A DNA stretch of 64,000 nt from Rattus norvegicus. Taxonomy: Eukaryota > Chordata > Mammalia > Rodentia > Muridae. The stretch's first letter is position 1. Every line of letters begins with the position of its first letter. Shown piece by piece: positions 41,049-52,680 of the stretch. The notes beneath the pieces were generated by a model that made no database searches, had not been told where the DNA came from, and worked only from the letters and a program-made list of their open reading frames with translations. Location: contig NC_086031.1 in assembly GCF_036323735.1 (NCBI RefSeq), positions 49,609,725 to 49,673,724 of the forward strand, given 5' to 3'. Both the position numbers and the translations under genes were made by a program.

Positions 41049-43730
41049 AGCCCAGCTGCTGGGAAGTGGCTGTGAAGGGCGAGTGAGTCATGGGGCCTGG
41101 AATCCCAAGTCTTCCAGGACTTCACTCCTCCCAACCCACTCTACATCTGCCCTCCAGATGTCTGCACTTCAGAAACACCCTCTGTCTACAAGGACCCAAA
41201 TTCTGGAATACACTTAACCTTAGCAAAACACCTTGAGAGCCGTCAGGTACCTTCCTAAGCAAGAGGCCTCTCAATGAGTCTCAAATTTCATTGGTTATAC
41301 TCACTGGGGACCCTTGTTTTCCACATTAAACTTCCTATGCCAGAGCTGTGCTTACCGACTGAGGCATAAGAGGCTGTTGGAGAAAACACAGCCCTCCCTA
41401 CAGAGAAGTCCCTGTCTTGGGAATCAAGACCTGGACATGGAGATCCTGAGACAAGCTGGGGTCACAACCCTATACCTTAAATCGACCCCCTGTGGAAGAG
41501 GCAGGGCTACCTGAGGTAAGTAGGGAGGGCCATCTCTATCCCTGGGGAGTTTCCAAAGTCTAGAAATAAAGGACCCAGAAGAAAAGTCCAGAAACAGAGA
41601 CAGAAGAAAGAGACACAAGTCAGTTCTTATATAATGCCCACTCTAGCCCAGTTTCAGATATGCTCAGTCTGGGCAAGCATTGGCAGTTCTCACTCACAGT
41701 CACAGCTTGTAAGCAGCAAAGTCAGATGGGACCGCACCCTGCCTCTGGGTGGCCCCGTGCATGATCACAGATTCATCTCTTCCTGTGTTATCATCTAGAC
41801 TAGGAACCAGCTCATCTTCCTGCCCGTATCCTCTAATATTAAATATCGCTACATGTAGGGCAGTCTTCCTGACCACATTATACCACAACCAGATGATCTG
41901 CTGACTCTGTCTGTGTAAAGTCGAGAAGGATCTCAGGAGAACTCTCGTCTTTCTGCTAGAGGAGCCCCCACGGTGGAGGCAAGCTATGGTCTAGGAAGTG
42001 CTGTTGGTAGTCTCTGGGAGAGAGAAGCTCAGGATGAAAAGATTCCAGCTTGGTCCTGGGCCAGATTCTAGGTACAGTTGTGTAGGATTTCTGGAAATAG
42101 CAAGAACTGAGGCACACAATTGGAAAACCTATGGGGTACAGGAGGTGCTGCAGGAATGCTGGATTCAGGCACCTCCCCTTCCCCTACCCCAGGTCCACTG
42201 CCTACTCTGTGGCACCTGGGATAGGAAGCCGATTGGAAGCCATCACTGTTCAGAACCCTGGGAGACCCAGCTTTCGGCACACAGCGGAAAGCCACAGTGG
42301 ACTATATGAAGACCACAGAGAGTGCTTTGCAGCTCCTCCACTCCCAAAAAGAGGGTCCACAGAGAGGGGAAGAAAAAAGATAGCTACATGGCCCCAGATG
42401 CGGGTTTATAGAGAGCGGTTTCCCCCTATGGGAACAACAGCTTGAGACTTGAAGTACTAGGTGACGCAGTTTCACCAAATCGTTGCTTCTCCAGACATGC
42501 TATGGTCAAGGGCTCTGGCAAATAATCTGGGTCCTAGGCTTATCCCTGTTCCTCCCAAACTCCCGCCAAATTACCACAGATGCGCAGGAGTTCTGTTGGC
42601 CATTAGCCAAAGAATTCCAAGGCTAAGCCAGTGGCGGTTTGGGGCAGGGTTATGTCCATCTACAGTGGGCACGTTAGCAAAGCCACGCAGGAGGGTTGTG
42701 CTGATAGGGGAGGGGAAGCTGGCTCTGGCTTCCGGTCCCAGTAACTGCAAGAAAAGAAGGCTCCAGAAACAGCCAGGCTAGACAACATTAACGTTTTGCT
42801 TTTGCCAACCAACACCATCTATGTCTGTGTGAAATCACCCAGCATACCTGATGGGCTACGTCCTGAAGTCCCAGGAGAAGAAAGAGAAAAGCTTAGGTCT
42901 CGTTTGTTTGTTTTTTTTGTGGGGCAGTTCTGTAGGTAGAACCCATGCCAAGAATCTTAAGTCTTAAACACCATTAAGGGGAACAGATCCTGCTCTGCTC
43001 TCTAGGTCATTAAAGTCCTCAGCTCGCCTAGTTTTCCCAGTGCAGGGCTGCCCCACCCGAGGCTCTCATATCGCGCCCCCCACCCCCGCCTGTCTTTCAT
43101 CTATGTGGAGTTGAGTGGGTAAGCCTGGCTGCTTTTCCCAGCCCAAATGACGCAGGGGCCAGCCAGCTGGCTGCTGCAGAGGAGGGCGTGGGAATCCTAT
43201 GGGTTGTGCTGGGCAACTGCGCCCTCTTGTGGTAGCCACAGGACGATGCAAAGACACGCAGACAAAGGGTGAACCAGATTTCCTATCTCCTTTTCCTGGC
43301 CCTTATGGTACTGTCAGTACCAGATGACTTAGGCCCTGCTCAAAAGGAAGTGGAAGGACACAATGTGGTCCTTACCAACTTCTAAACCCAACCCACGTAG
43401 GAGGGAGGAGACCAGTGCTTCTACACCCTGGCCACACCTTCTCTGAAAGCCCTCCTCTGGTTACAGCATACTCTCATCTCTCTTAAAACTCTTTCAGACT
43501 CTCCTGCCTGAGATGATAACTCTGCCAGAGGAAAAGCCTAACCCTCCTTCCCCATTCAGAGACTTGAAAGCCACAGTGTGGGCTTCTTGGAGGATGAGGA
43601 TCTGCTTCTAGTCACCCCAAAGCGGGGGACTGCAAGCATTCCTAAGGCAGGAAAGCGTTCATGGACTGAGAACCCTTCCCATGCTAAGCCATTTGCAGCC
43701 ACAGTCTCTCAGCAGGCCCCAAAGGAACCA
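41049..43730. other. unassigned sequence
   Basis: No gene or named repeat is recognised. Chance splice-like pairs occur, for example an acceptor before 41403 and a GAG/GTAAGTAG donor at 41514 (plus). The enclosed frame stops at the donor, so I do not call an exon. Confidence 0.4.
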
Positions 43731-43734
43731 TAGT

Positions 43735-43990
43735 CAAACCCCAATTTACAGAGAGGAGGGTCGGACCTCAGAAGGTCAAGTGTCTTGTCCGTGAGCTACC
43801 ATTTGGTAAGAACCTCCAGTCTCTACAAGCCTGGTGCTAAGCTAAGCGTGTTGTTACACAGACAATCTTACTCAGTCCCCATGAGCTAGGCTGTCCAGCG
43901 AGCTAGGTTAGAGTCAGCTCCCGTCACAGATGAAGGTTCAGAGACAGGAAGGGGCACGGGGTATATTCAAAGCCACAAACATAAAACTCA
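43735..43990 (-). mobile_element. MIR/L2 relics
   Basis: AAACCCCAATTTACAGAGAG with TCAGAAGGTCAAGTGTCTTG, then CTGGTGCTAAGCTAAGCGTG, ACAATCTTACTCAGTCCCC and CAGATGAAGGTTCAGAGACA, follow antisense MIR/L2 phrases in two successive blocks. Confidence 0.5.

Positions 43991-43991
<1 letters not shown>

Positions 43992-44035
<44 letters not shown>
43992..44035 (+). repeat. (AC)n microsatellite, about 22 units
   Basis: Pure dinucleotide repeat at the edge of a MIR/L2 relic. Confidence 0.95.
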
Positions 44036-44037
<2 letters not shown>

Positions 44038-44104
44038 CTAGGAAGTGTCAGAAGCATAGAAATACACTTCTATTTCCTCCTCACTCTGATCCTGGTTTTA
44101 GATT

Positions 44105-44530
44105 GTTATAATGCATTTTATTCTTATGTCTGTGTGTGCAGATGATATGTGAATGCATGCCCTGTGCATGGCAGTGTCTGAGGAGGCCAGAAGAAAGCGC
44201 TGGATCCCTTAGAGCTGAAGTTACAGGCAGTTGTGAACCACCTAATGTGGGTGCTGGGAGGCAAACAAGAATCCTGGGGGCTGGAGAGATGGCTCAGTGG
44301 TTAAGAGCACTGACTGTTCTTCCAGAGGTTGTGAGTTCAATTCCTAGCAACCACATGGTGGCTCACAACCATTTGTAATGGGATCTGACACCCTCTTCTG
44401 GTGTGTCTGAAGACAGCGACAGTGTACTCACATACATAAAATAAATAAATCCTAAAAAAAAAAAAAAAAAAAGAATCCTCTGGAGGATTCTCAGAAACTC
44501 CTAACCACCACGCCATCCATCCAGGCCTCT
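44105..44530 (-). mobile_element. B3-type SINE split by a B2 insertion
   Basis: The antisense B3 left part (44105-44275) has TGTGCATGGCAGTGTCTGAG, GAAGTTACAGGCAGTTGTGA and ATGTGGGTGCTGGGAGGC. The right part (44480-44530) has TGGAGGATTCTCAGAAACTC, CTAACCACCACGCCATCCAT and CCAGGCCTC. The B2 separates them. Confidence 0.75.
44276..44470 (+). mobile_element. B2 SINE nested in B3-type SINE
   Basis: GGGGGCTGGAGAGATGGCTC, GAGTTCAATTCCTAGCAACC, GTAATGGGATCTGACACCC and GAAGACAGCGACAGTGTACT with AATAAATAAATCC and a poly(A) tail of about 18. The 9-bp TSD AAGAATCCT lies at 44267-44275 and 44471-44479. Confidence 0.95.
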
Positions 44531-44654
44531 TTACTGATGCTAGTTGTTTTGATTTTCATTTGCTTCATTTTGGAGGCCTAGGTCACCTCCTTTCTGCCCC
44601 ACGGAATGCCTCACACCAGGCTCCATTCCCACTACAGCATAGCCGAGATGACAT

Positions 44655-44805
44655 CTGAGGTACCACATGGTAAGGCACAGCACAGCACCACACAGGGCCA
44701 CACAGCACCACACAGGGCTGCACAGCCCAGAGAGCATCTCAGGTACCACACAGCATATCACCAGAGACAGCTACCATATAGCACAGCACAGCCCAGAGAC
44801 AGTCT
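44655..44805 (+). repeat. imperfect CACAGCACCACACAGGG tandem repeat
   Basis: Units of about 18-25 bp with CACAGCACCACACAGGGC and GCACAGCCCAGAGA are repeated several times. Diverged minisatellite-like; no coding evidence. Confidence 0.65.
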
Positions 44806-46394
44806 GTTCTACAGCGTCTGAAGCGTCCTTCGTCAAGCCACAGACATGACCTCGGTGCCTCCTTCCTTCTTCCCTTCATCTTTTAATTCCTGCCGAAGCC
44901 AAGTCATGGCTGCCTTTTTCTCAGCATGATTACGGTAAAAGGGCTGGATCACGGCCAGTGGTTTCCTGAGCAATGGCCTGTTCTTCCCAGGGTAAGCGGT
45001 GTGAGCAAGTGGGCCTCGGTGAGCTCATGTAGAAACTGGGACGATGGAGAGATATCTGCTGGCAAGTCATCACCAGCGAAGGACGGTGCTCGGGGGAGAG
45101 GGGAGAAGGTGGAGTTAGTGTGGTCTCCCCACGGCGAGCCTTAATCACCTCCTAAAGTTGCCTCTGTGTGAGGGCACATGGTCACTAGGATAGGGGATAT
45201 GGGATATGTTCAGGAGCTACTCAAAGGGACACTGGATGAGCATGCATGCCAAGCTTTTGTTTTTCTTCCTGAACCACTGTGCTCTATTTTATAAAACAGG
45301 AAGCTGGGTTGAAATTTGCCCAGGCTCCTTAGAGGCCCTGGGATCCTGCCTTGATTCTAATCGCAAACCACCCTGGTTGGAAGCATGGGGGTGGAAATAT
45401 TGCGTTTCAACATCGCTGTTGGTGCCGTGGGAACGCAAAAGAATCTGAACTTGATACCAGGACTTCCTAGGGTTTTCTTAAGGAAAAAAACGGCAACCCA
45501 TCTGCGTGTCGGCCACTAAGGGGGTCTGCGGTCTAGCAGCGTCTGTCACAGAGGGCCGGAGGAGAGCCAGTGGTCGGAGCTGGGAGTCACTGAACGACTC
45601 TGATGCCCTCTGCCATAGAAAGATCCCACAGCCCTGAGCTCTCACGGTGATAATTACCGCTAAGAATCCTCCATCAGGCCTCTGGCTCTTCTGAGAAGAT
45701 AGATGCTTTCTCTGGGGCTTCTTGATGAACTGGCCTTTGAGTGTGGTCACCTCACCCCCACATTTCCTACACAGGCAATGGAGAATGTCCTCTCTTCTAG
45801 CTGGGCAGAGGCAAAGGCCCTTGAGATCCATCAGGAGACCCCTGATAAGGACTGCCCTGGAGACCCTCAGTTATGGTTTGGGGTGGGGACCCCAGAGAGC
45901 CAGGAGAAAGGAGAGCCACTCTCATCTCCACACCTTTCTCCCCACCTGGAAGCGTCCAGCTTCCTTCCTGGGCTTGATTGTATTCCTAGATGCCCAGGAG
46001 GAAGGTCTCCCAGGAGACTTTCTGCTTCTCCCCGCTGCTGCCTTTTCCTGTCTCCCAGGACTCTAAGCACCCTTTACCGTGCTTAACACCCATGATCACT
46101 GGCTTCTTACCAACCACTCTTACAAAAAGTAGCTCACATTGCTTCTTGGGAACATCTACCACATTTTAAAATGACAACTATCCAGCGAGCAAACAAATGG
46201 TCGCAGCCTTCACACATCTCTCTTGGCCCTGACCTCCTATGTCTCCAGCCTAACGTCTTCATAAAGGTCTCTTTCCGATGTCTATTCTCAGGAGGTTCTT
46301 GAATGGCGGGCCCCAGGCAGGGTCACATGGTCACCAGAAGCTGGCATCAAAGCCTTGGGTACACCTGCTGACCTGACCTCATTGTACCTCCCTT

Positions 46395-46590
46395 CCAGCA
46401 CCCGGGAACTCAGCTGGGCCCGCCCCCACTCTGCTTCTCTCTTTCCTGGCCTCTCTTCCGGAAACACGTTTTTCCTCTCCATTAGACCACAGTGCTTCCT
46501 GCACAGGAAGAAGGACTTTGGGTGTGGGGTGCTATTTATAGCGTGGCTCCCTCCTTGTAGACCTCACTGAGGAAGGACCCATGGCACAGC
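46395..46590 (+). promoter_or_regulatory. candidate regulatory region with MEF2/TATA-type site
   Basis: Within 200 bp: a GC box (CCCGCCCCCA), a palindromic ETS-type TTCCGGAAA, and CTATTTATAG at 46532-46541, which fits both the MEF2 consensus and a TATA-like box. An ATG in fair context (ACCCATGGC) at 46581 opens a 78-codon frame of unknown meaning. No CpG island or splice evidence. Confidence 0.25.
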
Positions 46591-46914
46591 GGTGGTGCTG
46601 GAGGATACTGGCTTTCCATGATCCTCACCATCAGGATGAGAAACCTGAGATGGCAGATGACTATTGGAGTCTAGTGGGAGCTTCAAAGCACCTCTTGGGC
46701 TCCAACCAGGGTTTCCTTGATGATGTCTACATGTGCATGGCCCCACAACTCTCCCATTGCCCTGAACCCCTAACTTCAGAGGCAGAGTCACACTCTCTAC
46801 ATATGTGGAAAACTTGAGGTCCATTTTGTAAGAAAGAGACCCAGAGAGATTTATATGAATTCTGTCCCATGGGACATATCAGTTATGTCCCAGACTAAAA
46901 ATCTCTTGACACGG

Positions 46915-47036
46915 ACAGGCTAGAGAGATGGCTCAGTGGTTAAAAGCGCTGACTGCTCTTCCAGAGGCCCTGAGTTCAATTTCCAGCAACAACATGGTGG
47001 CTCACAACCATCTGTAATGGGATCTGATGCCCTCAC
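46915..47036 (+). mobile_element. B2 SINE, 3'-truncated
   Basis: AGGCTAGAGAGATGGCTCAG, AAGCGCTGACTGCTCTTCC, TTCAATTTCCAGCAACAACA and TGTAATGGGATCTGATGCCC, stopping at CCTC with no tail. A second B2 missing its 3' half (compare 26651), here without an obvious TSD. Confidence 0.85.
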
Positions 47037-47454
47037 CTAAAGGATTGCCCCAGCAGTGGTGGCATCTTTGGATGGGCTGAATGTGTCACCAGTCAAGACA
47101 GTTGAACTCCAAGCTTCTCAGAAGATGGTTTTATTTGGAGTCTGGTCATGGCAGATGTAATTGGTTAAAATGAAACCTTACTGAGGTAGGAAGTTGGCCC
47201 CTCATCCAATATGACCTCTGTACTAACAAGAGGGGTATTGGACCCAGATACACACAGCAGTAAGACAATATGAGAGGACCACAGGGGGACCATGTGGTCT
47301 CCATAGTGATGGATCTAAAGCAATGGAGACAGAGGTTGGAGTGATGGGTCTACAGATCAAGGGAGGCCAAGAACTGGCAAACACTGGAAGCTGGAAGAGG
47401 TCAGAAGGGACTCTTCGCCGTGGGTCTCACGGAATGAACCTGACCCTACTAATA

Positions 47455-47690
47455 TTTTTTAAGGACTTATTTATTTTTTGTTTCATGTGTATGGGTGTTT
47501 TGCCTGCATGTACATCTGTGTACATGGTGCCTGGTGCCCACAAAGACCAGAAGAGGATGTCGACCCCTCCAGAACAGAAAGTACAGACAGTTGTGAACCA
47601 TCCAACATGGAGGTTCTAGACACTGAACCTGGGTCCTCTGGAAGAACAGCCAGTGGTCCTAACGCTGGGCCAGGCCTCCAGCCTTTGCCC
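47455..47690 (-). mobile_element. B3-type SINE
   Basis: AAGGACTTATTTATTTTTTG, TGTGTATGGGTGTTTTGCC, CATGGTGCCTGGTGCCCACA, CAGACAGTTGTGAACCATCC and GTCCTCTGGAAGAACAGCCA follow the antisense B3, ending CAGGCCTCCAGCC. Confidence 0.8.
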
Positions 47691-47794
47691 CGCTGGAATC
47701 TTGATTTTACACTTTCAGTGTAAAACGTAAACAATGCACTTCTTGGGTTTGGGGATCTTGTTGTCTGTTTAGTTTCCTGAGACTCTTTATAAAA

Positions 47795-48047
47795 CCGCTT
47801 GTTTGTATGTTTCCGAGGCAGTGTCTCACCATGTGACGTGACTCTGGATGGTTTGGAACTCTCTATGGAGACCACCCTGGCTCTGCTGGGATTAAAGAAT
47901 GCACAACTGGGGTTGGGGATTTAGCTCAGCGGTAGTGCGCTTGCTTAGCAAGCGCAAGGTCCTGGGTTCGGTCCTCGGCTCCGGAAAAAAAAAAAATGCA
48001 AAAAAAAAAAAAAAAAAAAAAAAGAATGCACAACCATAACTAGCCTT
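47795..48047 (-). mobile_element. B1 SINE split by an ID insertion
   Basis: Antisense B1: CGAGGCAGTGTCTCACCATG, GGTTTGGAACTCTCTATGGA, GACCACCCTGGCTCTGC and TGGGATTAAAGAATGCACAA, then the ID, then the resumed AGAATGCACAACCATAACTA and GCC. Confidence 0.75.
47908..48020 (+). mobile_element. ID SINE (BC1-derived) nested in B1, with TSD
   Basis: GGGGTTGGGGATTTAGCTCA, GCGGTAGTGCGCTTGCTTAG, CAAGCGCAAGGTCCTGGG and TTCGGTCCTCGGCTCCGG, then A12-TGC-A26. A and B boxes are present. The 14-bp TSD AAAGAATGCACAAC lies at 47894-47907 and 48021-48034. Confidence 0.97.
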
Positions 48048-48074
48048 CTTCTTTTTTTTTTTTTTTTTTTTTAG

Positions 48075-48343
48075 ATTTACTTGTTGGGACTAGAGAGACA
48101 TACGTGTAAAAAAACAATTAAAAATCAAGAGTATCTAGTTGCTGCTTTATGTGTATGGCTGTTTTTCTGCATGTGTGTATATATGCACACCACCTGCCCG
48201 CCTAAGGCCAGAAGAACACATTGACTCCCTGACACTGGCATTTCCGATGCTTGTGAGCCACCATGTGGGTGGTGGGAACCAAACTCAGGTCCTTAGCAAG
48301 CACAGCCAGAGCTCTCCACTGCGGAGCCACCCATCTTTCCAGC
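48075..48343 (-). mobile_element. B3-type SINE
   Basis: TTGCTGCTTTATGTGTATGG, CTGCATGTGTGTATATATGC, CCAGAAGAACACATTGACTC, GAGCCACCATGTGGGTGGTG and CACTGCGGAGCCACCC form an antisense B3. A T20 tract lies to its left. Confidence 0.75.
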
Positions 48344-48507
48344 CCCATGTATGTAAGTACACTGTCGCCGTCTTCAGACACACCAGAAGAGGGCATCAGA
48401 TCCCATTACAGATGGTTGAGAGCTACCATGTGGTTGCTGGGAATTGAACTCAGGACCTCTGGAAGAGCAGTCAGTGCTCTTAACCACTGAGCCATCTCTC
48501 CAGCCCC
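48344..48507 (-). mobile_element. B2 SINE, tail missing
   Basis: ATGTATGTAAGTACACTGTC, CAGACACACCAGAAGAGGGC, ATTACAGATGGTTGAGAGCT and CCATCTCTCCAGCCCC. It abuts the B3-type element with no T-rich tail, which suggests insertion into its head or a deletion. Confidence 0.85.
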
Positions 48508-48783
48508 AAGACGGGGTTGGGGGGGGTAGGGGGGTTAATCTCTCCATCCTCCTGCCTCAGCCTCTGCATGTTGGGATTGCAGGCATCACTGATGAACTTC
48601 TGCCACCCAGTTTACTTTGTCATGGCAGCCACAGGACCTGACGTGACACTTACGTCAGAGAGGAGGACTCTAAGAGCAAAGAAGCTTACATGAGCTGCAC
48701 CAAGAGGTGCAAGAGGGCTCCACTCCTAGGTCAGTGATCCTCTGAAAATACTACTCCACTCTGGGCTCTCCAGCCATTGCATC

Positions 48784-48784
<1 letters not shown>

Positions 48785-48841
<57 letters not shown>
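48785..48841 (+). repeat. (CA)n microsatellite, about 28 units
   Basis: Pure dinucleotide repeat. Confidence 0.95.
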
Positions 48842-48843
<2 letters not shown>

Positions 48844-48979
48844 GCATCGCTCCACCCAGCTGGGTTTTCCTTTGTGAAACCCTATCCACCCTTCCTCTCC
48901 CTGCAGGGCTCCCCAAGCTCAGACCTTCCATAGGGAGTGTGACAGTGGGTTTGATGCCCCAACTTCCTTTTTCCAGACC

Positions 48980-49080
48980 ATTAGTCATCAACATATCTTT
49001 ATCAAACGCTCTCCATGTATCAGACTCCATGCTGAGTGCTGGGTTCCCAACCGTGCACAATGTAGCCTGGGACAAGATCC
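48980..49080 (-). mobile_element. L2 relic
   Basis: ACATATCTTTATCAAACGCT, CTCCATGTATCAGACTCCAT and GCTGAGTGCTGGG resemble antisense L2 (AATATTTATTGAGCGCCTAC...). Confidence 0.5.
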
Positions 49081-49344
49081 CTGTTAGCCAGCTGCCCCCT
49101 CTGGGTCTCCACCCTCTCCATCACCAACAGAACCCTGTCCTACTCTGGCCCCTTTGTCCTTTACTGGCAGGGACAGACACTCCTGCCAGTGAGCTTCCTA
49201 TTCCTGGGTGAAGGCAGCCACAATCCAGGAAAGAAAAGAAGGTCACCATAGGAAGGAAAGACGGTCTAGAAACGCAGTCCCCGAGAACACGGCTAGGATT
49301 CCTTTAAGGATGGCCAACATAGATTCTGTTTTTCTCCCCCCTTC

Positions 49345-49455
49345 GCCCTCTCCAAGTTGGGTTTCACTAGGTTGCCCAGGCTGGCCTCAAACTGATAATG
49401 GAGCCTAGGCTTGCCTGGAATTTGTGATTCCTTTGACTTCCCCCTCCCAAGAACG
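49345..49455 (-). mobile_element. old B1-type SINE
   Basis: GGGTTTCACTAGGTTGCCCA, GGCTGGCCTCAAACTG and a degraded 5' part. Confidence 0.5.
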
Positions 49456-49582
49456 AAGACCACACCCACCTCCCTACCAGCTTGTCCGAACCCTCAGAAC
49501 GGACACCACGGTTGCCCTGCGGTGTCATTAAGGAACCTATAAATTAGCAGCGGTCCTCTCATAACAGAAATGTCGGCTCACG

Positions 49583-49700
49583 TCAGCAATCCCAGCATGC
49601 ACGGGGATAAGGGGCAGGATTGCTTATGAGTCTGAGACAAGACTGGATCACGCCGTCAGACTGCTCAGAGACAACACAAACCAGACCCTACAGCTCAACG
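49583..49700 (+). mobile_element. old B1-like SINE
   Basis: AGCAATCCCAGCATGCACGG, GGATTGCTTATGAGTCTGAG and GAGACAACACAAACCAGACC are loosely B1-like. Confidence 0.4.
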
Positions 49701-49789
49701 ACGATGAGTCTATAAAACTTGGTGGCTGAACTGAAAAATTGCCTTTACCTGGAAGTAATCTATGCTCAGCTAAGAAGTCGGACTCACAC

Positions 49790-50040
49790 AAAACATACTC
49801 CATTATTCATCCCCATGAAATTCATTAGTAGACAAAACTAATTTATGGCAATGCAAGTCAGCACTGGGACACAGCTGGGGGAGGGGAGGGTATCTACCGA
49901 TGAAAGAGACAGGGGAAAAATAGGCTATCGGAGCAGTGATTTGTCAAAAAGACATCAAGCCAGACACTTAAGATCTGCTCACATCACTGTTGGTAAATTT
50001 TATCATGATTAAAATGAAAATCAAATACAACAAAAAAGAG
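49790..50040. promoter_or_regulatory. candidate AT-rich conserved block
   Basis: Non-repetitive, homeodomain-like words: CCATTATTCATCCCC, GAAATTCATTAGTAG, AACTAATTTATGGCAATG, and further on TAAATTTTATCATGATTAAAATG. No frame of length. Conservation untested. Confidence 0.25.
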
Positions 50041-50929
50041 ACAGGGCCCTTTCTTTTTATTTGTAAGGGAGTCTGGATTTTCGGAAGGCTGCAGGAAACT
50101 GGGGGCTCCCGTTTTCTTCCGTGAATTCTGCAAGGCCTATTCAGACCTATCCAGGTTTCTTAGCACAAAGATGAAGTGCAAGGAAACAGAGTAGCAACCT
50201 TGGCTCAAGGACCACTGAGCCTGGCTCTCCTCGGCTTTGTGAGGCAGGGCTCTGCCTCTGAGGCGTCCAGACTGCCTGCTCCCGATGTCCTATTGTTATG
50301 GAGATGGACCCATCTGCCTCTTAGCTCACAAGCTGGAGTTCACCTTTTCAAATCTCCCACCTTTCCATATTCTTTGCCTCAGCCACATCTGTGATCCCTC
50401 CTCCTTCTGAGGCCAGCGGTATTTGTAATACTCTGAGGCACAGACTGGATCAGATAATGGGCTAGCCTTGCCGAACGAACCCCAGGCCACACTCATCACA
50501 CACCACATGCACACGCACATGCAAGCCACACTGTGCAGTCTGGGGCCCAGTGGGTTCAGAGGGATCGTATATCTCAGAGCTGGCACTGGACGCTCTCCTA
50601 TTCTACCTCTCTGACGCCATGGCAAGGTAACATTGTCTCACCACATGTCTGGTGTATACATACCCTACTGGAAATAAATCCTCCCAGAAGAATGATCTGC
50701 AGGGCTGGGGCTCACGCTTGATGCTACTACAGTGACTTTGTTCAGTTACTTTCCTGTCTGACACAGACCCTCAGTGGGCCAACTGTTAGTAAGTATAGAA
50801 ACATGAATCCCTGAACGTGGATCAGGGCCGGTGGTCATGACCAACATTCACTTTGTACCGGCCCACCAGCTCCTCCCTAGAGCACCACACCAGAGGCCCA
50901 GCTCCCCCCCAGAGCACCATAATTCTGTA

Positions 50930-51030
50930 GATCAAGTAATGCCACCCACCCTTGTCTTCTAGATGAGGAAGTTGAAAGTTGGGGGAGTTACAGGACCCCA
51001 AGTCAGGCCTGTGCACTTTTTCTAAAATCA
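50930..51030 (-). mobile_element. MIR relic
   Basis: TTCTAGATGAGGAAGTTGAA with AGTTACAGGACCCCAAGTCA is a weak antisense MIR core. Confidence 0.4.
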
Positions 51031-51199
51031 CACTTCAGAGGCCCAACATTCAACGAGAGGCAGAGCAAACAAGAAGGTGGCCTCCAAGATTGCTGGGGAA
51101 GTCTGGATCCTGAGTATTCCTGAGGCTGGGAAAGGGGAACAGACAGGCATTCTTGCCCTGCTTTTGCCTTAGTTGAGTCTAAAGGTGACTTTTATCCCT

Positions 51200-51272
51200 G
51201 AGTAACCAATCTGTAAATGTTTTCCGAGCCCCTACTGTGTGCTAGCATTTGCTACCCCCATGTTCTCAGCCC
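51200..51272 (-). mobile_element. L2 relic
   Basis: AATCTGTAAATGTTTTCCGA and GCCCCTACTGTGTGCTAGCA match antisense L2 (GAGCGCCTACTATGTGCCAGG). Confidence 0.55.
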
Positions 51273-51816
51273 TGATCGGGCTTCAGGGATGGACCTAGGC
51301 CAACCCCTGCCCATCACTCTAAACACGGAGGCCTTTGTCTATCTAGGCTTTTGTGTGGGTGGAGAGAGGCCCAATGTCCCCAGCCAGCTCAGTGGCAGTC
51401 CTTCTCATCCATGTCCCATGGCCACCCTGACCACTCAGTCACTTTCTAGGTATCTCTAACAGCCTCTGATTTCTCTAAGGGCAAGAGGGAGGGAAGCTGC
51501 CTCCGATGTGGTGTGGTGGGCTTGTGACAGCATTTAAAGGGGGACTGGGAGGGAGTGACAGCAAGGCGGGACAGCATAGATGTGTAAAGTGGGAGTGGCC
51601 CATTTATTAACCATAGACTAGCTAAGCATTTTAGCAAAGATTTTAATGAGTTGTCAATCTGACATAGGCTTGACTTTATGTATAAACGTTATTCTCAATT
51701 CTTATGAGAAGATAAGAAACAGAACCCAAAACACAACCAGTTTATGTTGTTGCTTTGACTACCTGGGTACCAAGTGAAAGAGGCCAACCTGAACTACACA
51801 GTAAGCACAAAGCCTG

Positions 51817-51819
<3 letters not shown>

Positions 51820-51863
<44 letters not shown>

Positions 51864-52029
51864 ACACACAGCAGACAAACACACACATACACACAGACAC
51901 ACAGACACACACACACACACACACGGACACACACACATACACACACACACACACACACATACACACATACACACAGACACACATACACACACACACGGAC
52001 ACACACACATACACACACACACACACACA
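51820..52029 (+). repeat. (CA)n with CAGA and CGGA interruptions
   Basis: About 210 bp of CA with ACATA, ACAGA and ACGGA interruptions. One unit, CACACACACGGACACACACA, occurs twice, near 51911-51930 and 51989-52008. Long cysteine- or threonine-rich frames are artefacts. Confidence 0.95.
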
Positions 52030-52049
52030 GTCATATTGCTGATTTTATT

Positions 52050-52112
52050 CTTTGAGACAGGGTTTGGTACTTCACTTTGTTCAGGTTGGCCTCTCTTCAC
52101 CATCTATAGAAA
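52050..52112 (-). mobile_element. B1 fragment
   Basis: TTGAGACAGGGTTTGGTACT, TCACTTTGTTCAGGTTGGCC, then lost. Confidence 0.5.
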
Positions 52113-52429
52113 GGGGGTGTTTGCCCTGCCTAGTCCATAGGGCTGCCATGAATGAATGACTGAGCTGTGGGGTAGGAAGGTACCTGCCTTGGATCATACA
52201 CTAGAGGAACAGTGCACGCCTAAGGAAGGGCAGCGTTAGTAAAAGGCAGAGAAGATATGGCCCTTCCTCGGAGGATGACACACACCCAGCCGAGGTCCAC
52301 GCAGCCCAGGACTGTCCCAGAGTGGTGTGGCCCAACACTCCCCTAGAGACACCTTCGGGGCCCACACTTGTAACCCCCAACCCCACCCCCTTCCCCCCAG
52401 GAAAGAAACCCAGAGCCAAGGAACTCTGT

Positions 52430-52680
52430 AGATGTGAACAGCAGAAAAATATGTTACATGTTCTAGATCACAAAAATGTAAACTTGGCATTCATCAACAT
52501 GCCATTAAACATCTACAAAATGCCACACATCAATGTCACCCACATTCAAACTTAGTTTTCACAAAAATTTCATCATATTTGAAGATAACCTTTAAGTTAA
52601 AAAAATTTCATTTCCCAATAATATTTGCTTATATATTGTTCGGAGTTACTAAAAAAAAAACACTTTAAAAAATTAAATGA
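52430..52680. other. AT-rich unassigned sequence
   Basis: No gene or named repeat. The AT-rich character and the ID insertion at its right edge are the only features. Confidence 0.4.

Noticed and set aside
47908..48020. Functional tRNA gene
   Set aside because: The tRNA-like head with A and B boxes belongs to a BC1-derived ID SINE with A tail and TSD; it cannot fold as a complete tRNA.
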